Assembly: GCF_019704555.1 (NCBI RefSeq)
Contig: NZ_AP024745.1
Span: forward strand, 2,290,001 to 2,354,000
Direction of reading: 5' to 3'
DNA: 64,000 nucleotides
Source: Actinoplanes sp. L3-i22
GTDB lineage: Bacteria; Actinomycetota; Actinomycetes; Mycobacteriales; Micromonosporaceae
Under the pieces are notes generated by a model. That model saw only the letters and a list, made by a program, of their open reading frames with translations, was not told the DNA's origin and made no database searches. Both the position numbers and the translations under genes were made by a program. This document shows positions 57,812-64,000 of this stretch, piece by piece (positions within the stretch are counted from its first letter, which is position 1; each line of letters starts with the position of its first letter).

Positions 57812-57974
57812 GAAGGCATCCTGATCCTCCTGCTGAGGCATACGCATGCCAACAGGTTGAACAGCGAGAGAATGCCGGAGATCTTCTCGGTTAACCGTCC
57901 ATGAAATAGACAGCGGACTTTGAGGTAACTTTGATTGACAAATAGAAGATCATGGGGTTATGCAGCCCGGACGT

Positions 57975-58006
57975 GGCGGGGGTGCCGGCGAGATCGCACC
58001 CCCGCC
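57975..58006 (-). terminator. Hairpin terminator of the DUF4331 gene
   Basis: Perfect 11-bp arms (57975-57985; 57996-58006), 10-nt loop, 7 bases beyond the DUF4331 stop codon on the minus strand. Confidence 0.75.
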
Positions 58007-58012
58007 GCCGGG

Positions 58013-59413
58013 TCACGGCTGATTCACGCTGACCTGATTCGGCAACTGGATGTACGGGAACCGGTGCCGGAAGCCCGCGCTGTTGGCGTCGACCCCGTCA
58101 CCCAGGGTCTTGACCGCGTCCGGCGGGTTCGGCAGCAGGATGCCCTCGGCGGCCTGCAGCGTCACGTCGATGACGTCGTCGGCCAGGCGCCGCCCGTTCG
58201 GGAAGCCGGCCAGGTCACCGCCGACCACGCCGAGCCGGTTCGGGGTCTCGGCCGGCGGCACCGCCATGTTGAGGCGCAGCTGCTCGCTCGGGGCGAACAT
58301 CTTCTTGTTGACGTCCTTGTTCAGCAGCTGCGAGTTCAGCTCGGCGGGCACCGGGCCGCCGCACTCCTTGCAGACACCGGTCAGGAACACCTCGGCCAGA
58401 TCCGTCCGCGGGGTCTTCGGCGCCGGGATGTGGTAGATCGCGTCGATCAGCTTCGGCACGCCGGGATTGAGGACGTACTTGCCGAACTGGGCGTCCTTCT
58501 CCGGCGGGCTGGCGTTGAACAGGTTCTTGCGGTTCACCGGCAGGACGACCTCGTTCACCAGCGGCATGCCCAGCCGCGACACCTGCTGCGGCTTACCGGG
58601 CTTGCCGGTCATGTCCGCGCCGATCCGCGAGGTGGTCGACCAGATGCCGACGACCGGGTTGCGCATGGCGTCGCCCTTGAACGCCAGGTTGGCCTTCGGC
58701 ACCCGCAGGGCGATGGTGTTGACGTTGTAGCCCTTCAGGGTGTCCTGACCGACCTTGCTCAGGTCACCGCCGTAGAGCAGGTCGAAGATCCGCAGGTCGG
58801 CGAAGAACGGGTCGTCGGCCTGGCCGGCGAACGACTTGGATCCGGTCCCCGCGGAGGTGATCGCGGCATTGGACAGCGCCGGGTAGTCCGGCATCGACGC
58901 GGTGCCGGTGAACGACGGCGCGACCGGCGCGGCGGCCAGGATCAGCTTCGTCCCGGCGGGGGTGATCCGCTCCAGCCGGTAGGTCTGCCGGAGGTTGAGG
59001 TCCGGGTCGGTCAGCGAGGTGACCTGGCCGGTGTTGTACAGGAACATCCCGGAGTCCTGGTACGTCGTGGTGAACGTCCAGCGGTAGGTGATGTCCGGTT
59101 TGGCGTCGCCGTTGTTGTCGATGTTGAGGTCGTACGCGGTCCCGGCCGCGAACGGGTAGAAGTTCGGGCCGCCGTTCGCCTCCTCGAACGGCTGCCAGTT
59201 CGCCACCATGGTGACGGTGTCCGGCTGGTCCGGGCTGACGAACGCGTACAGGTCGGTGTTGTCCAGGCTCGGCGTGCTCGCGATCAGGGGCGCCTCGCGG
59301 TGGGAGGACGCGTGACCCTGGAGCGGCGCGAGCGTGGCCACCAGGGCGGCCGAGGCGCCGAGCGCGGCGACCGAGAGCAACCTTCGGCGTGGAGTGGACG
59401 GGACGATTCTCAT
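58013..59413 (-). CDS. Secreted DUF4331 protein
   Basis: A 466-residue protein with a signal peptide (RRRLLSVAALGASAALVATL, then cleavage before SSHREAP). The DUF4331 hallmark SSHREAPLIASTPSLDNTDLY starts the mature chain; FYPFAAGTAYDLNIDNNGD and RLADDVIDVTLQ near the ends are also conserved. Function unknown; the histidine at the mature N-terminus and CKEC (cysteine pair) could bind metal. GGGGGAA lies just before the ATG. It is divergent from a TPR-NicO operon, a neighbourhood that suggests a joint role in metal handling. Confidence 0.9.
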   Translation of the reverse strand: MRIVPSTPRRRLLSVAALGASAALVATLAPLQGHASSHREAPLIASTPSLDNTDLYAFVSPDQPDTVTMVANWQPFEEANGGPNFYPFAAGTAYDLNIDNNGDAKPDITYRWTFTTTYQDSGMFLYNTGQVTSLTDPDLNLRQTYRLERITPAGTKLILAAAPVAPSFTGTASMPDYPALSNAAITSAGTGSKSFAGQADDPFFADLRIFDLLYGGDLSKVGQDTLKGYNVNTIALRVPKANLAFKGDAMRNPVVGIWSTTSRIGADMTGKPGKPQQVSRLGMPLVNEVVLPVNRKNLFNASPPEKDAQFGKYVLNPGVPKLIDAIYHIPAPKTPRTDLAEVFLTGVCKECGGPVPAELNSQLLNKDVNKKMFAPSEQLRLNMAVPPAETPNRLGVVGGDLAGFPNGRRLADDVIDVTLQAAEGILLPNPPDAVKTLGDGVDANSAGFRHRFPYIQLPNQVSVNQP

Positions 59414-59561
59414 GGTTCCCCCGAATCAGGCGGAACGGCGGCGTCGGTGCCACCGCCCCAGCCTCCTGTCTAGTCCGCCGCGTCGATTTGCACCGGTTGA
59501 ACGGGTTTAATTACTTGCGTCGCTGCCACCCGGGCGGCCGGAATGGCGGACGATCAGGGGC

Positions 59562-60866
59562 ATGCGGAGACGTTGGACGCGCCCGGCCCTGGTCACGCTG
59601 CTGGCGGCGGTGGCCCTGCTCGGCGCGGGCGCGACGCTGGTGCCCGGGCGCGCTCCCGGCCCGGCCACCGTCGTCGACCGGTCGCCGGCGCGGGAGCTGG
59701 ACGCCTTCGTCGAGCGCACCGAGACCCACCTCGCCACGGTGCCCGGCGACTGGCAGGGCTGGGCGGCGCTCGGGCTGGCCCGGATCCAGCTCGGCCGGAT
59801 CACCTACGACCCGGCGAACTACGCGGCGGCCGAGACCGCGCTGCGCCGCTCGCGGGCGGTCCGCCCGGACGGCAACGCGTCCGCGCTGACCGGGTTCGGC
59901 GCGCTGGCGGCGGCCCGGCACGACTTCCGGGGCGCGCTGCGCTGGGCGCGCCTGGCGGTCGCCGCCGACCCCTGGTCGGCCGACGCGTACGGGGTGCTCA
60001 CCGACGCGTACGTGGAGCTCGGCCGCTATCCCGAGGCCGGCACCGCGGTCCAGCGGATGCTCGACCTGCGCCCGGACACCGGGTCGTTCGCCCGCGCCTC
60101 CTACCAGTTCGAACTGCACGGCGACCAGCGCCGCGCGTGGGAGCTGATGACCCGGGCCCGCGAGGTCGCGACCAGTCCCGACGAGATCACCTTCGCGCTG
60201 ACCCACCTCGGCGAGCTGGCCCTCGGCGCCGGGGACCTGGACACCGCCGCCGCCCAGTTCGCCGAGGGGCTGGCCCGGGTGCCCGGGCAACCGGCCCTGC
60301 TCGCCGACCGGGCCCGGGTGTCCGCCGCGCGCGGCGACCTGGCCGCGGCGATCACCGACCTGCGGGCCGCCACCACGACGCTGCCGACGCTCGACCACCT
60401 GATGACGCTCGCCGACACGCTCACCGCGGCCGGGCAGACCGCCGCGGCGGCCGAGACCGACGACCTCATCCGGGTCACCACCCGGCTGCCCGGTGCCACC
60501 CCGGCGACCACCGACATCGACCTGATCCTGTTCGCCGCCGACCACGGCGACGCGCGGACCGCGGTCGCCCGGGGCCGGGCGCTGCTGGCCGCCCGGCCCG
60601 GCGTCCCGGTGGAGACCGCGTACGCCTGGGCGCTGCACGCCGCCGGCGACGACCGGGCCGCGCTCGGGCACGCGAACCGGGGACTGCGGCTGGGCACCCG
60701 GGACGCGCGCGCCCACTACTACCGGGCCGAGATCCGCCTGGCGCTGCACGACCGGGCCGGCGCGCGAGCCGACCTGGCCGAGGCACTGAAGATCAACCCC
60801 AACTTCTCCCTTCGGTACGGCGTCCGCGCCCGTACCGTCCGCACCGAACTGGGTGGCCCCGCGTGA
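59562..60866 (+). CDS. Exported TPR-repeat protein
   Basis: A 434-residue protein with one N-terminal membrane segment (ALVTLLAAVALLGAGATLV), so it is anchored or secreted, followed by about nine tetratricopeptide repeats (for example WAALGLARIQLGRITYDPANY, AYGVLTDAYVELGRYPEAG, AHYYRAEIRLALHDRAGARA). TPRs bind proteins or peptides. The stop overlaps the start of the NicO transporter gene in a GTGA arrangement, so the two proteins are probably made together and may form a complex. Confidence 0.9.
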   Translation: MRRRWTRPALVTLLAAVALLGAGATLVPGRAPGPATVVDRSPARELDAFVERTETHLATVPGDWQGWAALGLARIQLGRITYDPANYAAAETALRRSRAVRPDGNASALTGFGALAAARHDFRGALRWARLAVAADPWSADAYGVLTDAYVELGRYPEAGTAVQRMLDLRPDTGSFARASYQFELHGDQRRAWELMTRAREVATSPDEITFALTHLGELALGAGDLDTAAAQFAEGLARVPGQPALLADRARVSAARGDLAAAITDLRAATTTLPTLDHLMTLADTLTAAGQTAAAAETDDLIRVTTRLPGATPATTDIDLILFAADHGDARTAVARGRALLAARPGVPVETAYAWALHAAGDDRAALGHANRGLRLGTRDARAHYYRAEIRLALHDRAGARADLAEALKINPNFSLRYGVRARTVRTELGGPA

Positions 60867-62350
60867 TCCGCAGAGGTTTCGGCCTGCTCCTGCTCGGTGT
60901 GCTGGGCGCGCTGCTGTCCGGCACCGCGGCGCAGGCCCATCCGCTCGGCAACTTCACCACCAACCAGTACGCGGGGTTGCGGGTCACCGGTGCCGGCGTG
61001 GACGTCGACTTCGTGCTCGACCTGGCCGAACTGCCCGCGTACCAGGCCCGGACGACCGAGATCGACACCGACCGGGACGGGACGAGTTCCCCGGCCGAGC
61101 GGGACGCCTGGGCCGCGCGTACCTGCACCGCGGCGGCCGGCGCGAGCACGGTGACGGTCGGGGACCGGAGTCCGCGGCTCACCGCCGAGCCGGCCGGGCT
61201 GACGTTCCCGGCGGGCGCGGGCGGGCTCACCACGCTGCGGCTGGGGTGTGTCCTGCACGCGGACGCGCGGATCGGGGCCGCGACCACGGTCGGTTACCGC
61301 AGCACGCTGTTCGCCGACCGGATCGGCTGGCGGGAGATCACCGCGGTCGGGGACCGGTACACCATCACCCGGTCGGACGTGCCGGCCGGGACGATCAGCG
61401 GGCGGCTCACGGCGTACCCGAGCGGGGTGGTCTCCTCCGATGTCCGGGAAGCCACGTTCAGCGTGCGGCCCGGTGGGCCGGCCGCCACCGCGCCGTTCCC
61501 GGTGACCGGCACGACGCCGAGCCGCGGCGCGGACCGGCTCACGCTCTGGTTCACCGGGCTGATCGGGCATCCCGAGCTGACCCTGGGCGTCGGGGTGCTC
61601 GCGTTCCTGATCGCGGTGCTGCTGGGCGGCGCGCACGCCGTCGCGCCCGGGCACGGCAAGACCATCATGGCGGCCTACCTGGTCGGTTCGCGGGGGCGGG
61701 CGGCGCACGCACTGACCGTGGCCGGCGCGGTCGCGGTCACCCACACCGCCGGGGTGCTCGCGCTCGGCCTGCTGTTCGCCACGTCGCTGCAGTTCGCGCC
61801 GGACGCCATGTACGGATGGCTGCGCGTGGTCAGCGGGCTGCTCGTCACCGTGGTCGGCCTGCACCTGCTGTACCGGGCGGTCCGCCGGATGCGCGCCCAC
61901 CCCGCGCACCATCACCACCACGACCAGCTGATCCTGGCGGGCCACCACCACGAGCACACGCACGGTCACAGCCACAGTCACGGCGGTGCCACGCACACCC
62001 ACTACGTGCCGGAGCCCGACGAGCCGCTGCGGATCCGGCCGCTGCTGGCCATGGGGTTCGCCGGCGGCCTGTCGCCCAGCCCGTCCGCGGTGGTGGTCCT
62101 GCTCGGCGCGGCCGCGCTCGGCCGCGCCTGGTACGGCGTGCTCCTGGTGCTGGCCTACGGCATCGGCCTGGCCGCCACGCTCACCGGCGTCGGCTTCGCC
62201 CTGGCCCACTGGGGGGAGCGGCTGCGCGCGGCCGGCTCCGGGCGCTGGAGCGCGGTGCTGACCCGGCGGCTCCCGGTCGCCACCGCCGCGGTCATCGTCG
62301 TCGTCGGCCTCGGCATGACCCTGCTGGCGGCGCCGAGCACCTGGCGCTGA
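60863..62350 (+). CDS. NicO/RcnA-family nickel-cobalt transporter-like protein
   Basis: A 495-residue protein starting at GTG 60863. A signal sequence ends at AQA, then HPLGNFTTNQYAGL opens an outer domain of about 200 residues with a calcium-loop-like DTDRDGTSS. Residues from about 240 are six membrane helices with the NicO motif GGAHAVAPGHGKTIMAAY and the second GGLSPSPSAVVVLLGA; between them is a very His-rich loop (HHHHHDQ, HHHEHTHGHSHSHGG) for metal binding. It likely exports or imports Ni2+/Co2+. The long outer domain is typical of actinobacterial members. Hairpin at 62363 follows. Confidence 0.93.
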   Translation: MIRRGFGLLLLGVLGALLSGTAAQAHPLGNFTTNQYAGLRVTGAGVDVDFVLDLAELPAYQARTTEIDTDRDGTSSPAERDAWAARTCTAAAGASTVTVGDRSPRLTAEPAGLTFPAGAGGLTTLRLGCVLHADARIGAATTVGYRSTLFADRIGWREITAVGDRYTITRSDVPAGTISGRLTAYPSGVVSSDVREATFSVRPGGPAATAPFPVTGTTPSRGADRLTLWFTGLIGHPELTLGVGVLAFLIAVLLGGAHAVAPGHGKTIMAAYLVGSRGRAAHALTVAGAVAVTHTAGVLALGLLFATSLQFAPDAMYGWLRVVSGLLVTVVGLHLLYRAVRRMRAHPAHHHHHDQLILAGHHHEHTHGHSHSHGGATHTHYVPEPDEPLRIRPLLAMGFAGGLSPSPSAVVVLLGAAALGRAWYGVLLVLAYGIGLAATLTGVGFALAHWGERLRAAGSGRWSAVLTRRLPVATAAVIVVVGLGMTLLAAPSTWR

Positions 62351-62362
62351 GCGGGCGGGAGC

Positions 62363-62383
62363 GGCGGCGGACGAGCCGCCGCC
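62363..62383 (+). terminator. Hairpin after the NicO gene
   Basis: GGCGGCGG (62363-62370), 5-nt loop, CCGCCGCC (62376-62383), between convergent genes. Confidence 0.6.
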
Positions 62384-62393
62384 CCCGGCACCG

Positions 62394-64000
62394 CTAGCGC
62401 AGCTGGATCCGGTAGCGGACCTGGGTGACGCCGTCCTCGGCGGTCACGGTCACCACCCGGGTGGTCCCGGTCCGCGCGACGGTCACGGTCGCATAGGGGT
62501 CCGCCGTGGTCGCGGTGATCACCGCATGTTCCGGATGCTTCGTTGTGATTCGGTACGTCGTGACCGCCGGATCGAAGCCACGAATCGCCCGCCCGTCGAC
62601 CTCGATCCCGGCCGCCGTCGCGTCCGTGCCCACGCCCGGCGCCTTCGCCGAGACCTGCAGCTCAGCCACGGTCAGATACCCGTTCGGCACGGCCGTGAGC
62701 ACCACACACACTGTCGATCCCGCGCCGTCCGGCACCGGCACGTCCACCGCGAGCGGACTGTCGACACCGACCGGGACCACCGGCCCGGACACCACGCAGG
62801 CGCCGCTCGCGTCGGGCACGCCGGCCTGAACGCTCTGCGCCAGCCCGCCGCCGGACGAGTTGTCCTTGTAGAAGTGCACGGTGAGGCCGGACGGCGAGGT
62901 CCCGGCGGGCAGCGTCGCGGTGAGCGTGTCCGTGGCGTTGCGGTCCGCCGACTTCCAGTTCGACCAGGCCTTGTCGGTGGTGTCGCCGTTGGTCAGCCCG
63001 GCCGTGGCGTAGCCGGGCTCGGTGTAGGTCGCGGCGACCGAGACGCCGCCGGTCAGCGGGCTGTCGACCGGGGTGGTGACCTGGACGCGCACCGCGGCGG
63101 GAAGCCCGAGATCGGGAACCGTGCCGCGGACCGTGACCACTCCGGTCGCCGGGTAGGTGGCGGCTTCCCAGGTCACGGGCACGTCGGCCCGGCCGCCGTG
63201 CTTACCGACCGCGACCACCGTCGCGGGCAGCGCCGGCTGCCCGCCGGGGAACGTCTTGGCCCGGCCGGGCTCGGTCGAGGTGAAGACGTCGACGGTCACC
63301 TCGGCCGTCGCGCGGTGCGTCGTCCCGAGCACGTCGGTGGCCGTCCCGCGCACCGTGACCAGGCCTGGCTTACGCCACGCCTTCTCGGCGGGCAGGTTCC
63401 AGACGACCGGCAGCGAGTGTTTTCCGTCGGTGACGGTCGCCGGCAGGGTCGGCGTCCGGCCCGGCACGGTGTAGGTCTCGGCGGTCCGGAGAGCGCCGAT
63501 GCTCTCGTCGATGGCCGTCCAGCGCTGGTTGCCGCCCGAGGTCGGCTGATAGAGCCCGACGGTCGCGCCGTCCGCGGTCGAGCCGCCGTTCACGTCCAGC
63601 AGCCGGCGCGCGTCGACGTTGATCAGCGTGTAGGTCCCGTCGCCGGTGGTGGAGACCCGCCACAGGGAGTCGAGGGTCTGCCCGGTTCCGGCGTTGGTGA
63701 TCCGGTAGGCGTCACCGACCGGCTCGAACGTCCACAACTGGTCGGTGGCGGTCGCGGACGAGGTGCGGATGGTCAGGCCGGGCGCGAGCGACTTCCCGCT
63801 GGCCACGCCCTGCAACCGGTAGGGGTGCCCGGGCACGAGGTGCGGCCCGGCCGCCCCGGAGACGCCGCTGACCAGGAACGTGGTCACCGACTGGGCCGGG
63901 ACGGAGAGGGTGGCCGTCGTGCCGGCCACGCGGACCGGCGAGCCCGGCACGAGCTTGCCGTCCGCGCTGGTCACCACCGGTGTGACGGTGGCGCCGCGGC
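62394..64000 (-). CDS. C-terminal part of a secreted glycosidase-like protein (lectin, Ig-like and cadherin-like domains)
   Basis: The frame is open to the right edge (reads RGATVTPVVTSADGK at the border), so the N-terminus and any catalytic domain lie outside. The first 45 visible residues (LSVPAQSVTTFLVSGV) look like the C-terminal beta-sandwich of GH30-type glycosidases. Then come a ricin-type lectin domain (YRITNAGTGQTLDSLW, LLDVNGGSTADGATVGLY, GNQRWT), two bacterial Ig-like group 4 units (TLPATVTDGKHSLPVVWNL; ALPATVVAVGKHGGRADVPV), a carbohydrate-binding-like beta domain with KSADRNATDTLTATLP and a final cadherin-like domain. It probably degrades plant or fungal glycans outside the cell; the GH family is tentative. 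Confidence 0.8.
   Translation of the reverse strand, partial: RGATVTPVVTSADGKLVPGSPVRVAGTTATLSVPAQSVTTFLVSGVSGAAGPHLVPGHPYRLQGVASGKSLAPGLTIRTSSATATDQLWTFEPVGDAYRITNAGTGQTLDSLWRVSTTGDGTYTLINVDARRLLDVNGGSTADGATVGLYQPTSGGNQRWTAIDESIGALRTAETYTVPGRTPTLPATVTDGKHSLPVVWNLPAEKAWRKPGLVTVRGTATDVLGTTHRATAEVTVDVFTSTEPGRAKTFPGGQPALPATVVAVGKHGGRADVPVTWEAATYPATGVVTVRGTVPDLGLPAAVRVQVTTPVDSPLTGGVSVAATYTEPGYATAGLTNGDTTDKAWSNWKSADRNATDTLTATLPAGTSPSGLTVHFYKDNSSGGGLAQSVQAGVPDASGACVVSGPVVPVGVDSPLAVDVPVPDGAGSTVCVVLTAVPNGYLTVAELQVSAKAPGVGTDATAAGIEVDGRAIRGFDPAVTTYRITTKHPEHAVITATTADPYATVTVARTGTTRVVTVTAEDGVTQVRYRIQLR

Noticed and set aside
1..64000. Mobile elements, integrases, tRNA and rRNA genes
   Set aside because: No transposase, recombinase, att-like duplication or RNA gene could be recognised by eye; short tRNA genes could be missed.

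Overview
The window is chromosomal DNA of a very GC-rich filamentous actinobacterium, most likely of the family Micromonosporaceae (Actinoplanes-like). This is inferred from uniformly high third-position GC, frequent GTG/TTG starts, several apparently leaderless genes (TANNNT boxes 6-8 nt before the start codon), and typical actinobacterial families: DUF397, DUF1707, DUF3349, DUF2752, a Wag31-type DivIVA and a type VII secretion toxin module. I see no rRNA, tRNA, transposase, integrase or CRISPR array. Both edges cut genes: a GAF-GGDEF protein on the left and a secreted glycosidase-like protein on the right.

Layout. 1-5.3 kb: diguanylate cyclase end, DUF2752/RDD membrane pair, a frameshifted nitronate monooxygenase, a stand-alone hemC, a small secreted protein. 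5.4-9.4 kb: a tyrosine/homogentisate catabolic operon (hmgA, an unknown gene, fahA; all ATGA-coupled) with a divergent TetR regulator and three inverted repeats between them. 9.4-10.1 kb: repeat-rich non-coding DNA with a 15-bp minisatellite and two DnaA-box-like sites. 10.1-17.4 kb: an S41 peptidase, then a tightly coupled Ser/Thr kinase - binding protein - von Willebrand A lipoprotein operon, and a divergent DUF3616 secreted protein. 17.4-24.6 kb: AI-2E-type permease, aminotransferase, nitroreductase with a membrane partner, and a modular secreted alpha-amylase with a candidate maltose-type operator. 24.6-26.0 kb: mostly non-coding, with an orphan DUF397 gene and a four-copy 22-23 bp iteron-like array. 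26.0-34.2 kb: GAF histidine kinase, secreted M1 peptidase, MCP-PilZ receptor, SDR-like protein, DUF1707 protein, GNAT, Tat-type polysaccharide deacetylase, Nudix. 34.2-42.9 kb: calcium-repeat secreted protein, serine hydrolase, esterase, TetR, a 42-aa small ORF fused by overlap to a sulfotransferase, a lipoprotein, an SGNH hydrolase and a TIGR01777 epimerase with twin operators. 43-51.3 kb: purU, a TDT-family transporter with divergent LysR, DUF3349, PiT phosphate transporter, SGNH esterase, LtrA. 51.4-54.4 kb: Wag31-like DivIVA, then a four-gene secreted-toxin module (YbaB-like, WXG-like, toxin, putative immunity). 54.4-64 kb: DUF3455, Tat metallophosphoesterase, DUF4331 divergent from a TPR-NicO transporter pair, and the C-terminal part of a glycosidase-like protein.

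The parts most likely to hold something undescribed are the kinase/binding-protein/VWA operon, the unknown toxin-immunity pair, the small ORF translationally overlapping the sulfotransferase, the unknown gene inside the homogentisate operon, and the iteron-like array at 25.7 kb. All functional statements rest on reading translated sequence and motifs; no database search was run.
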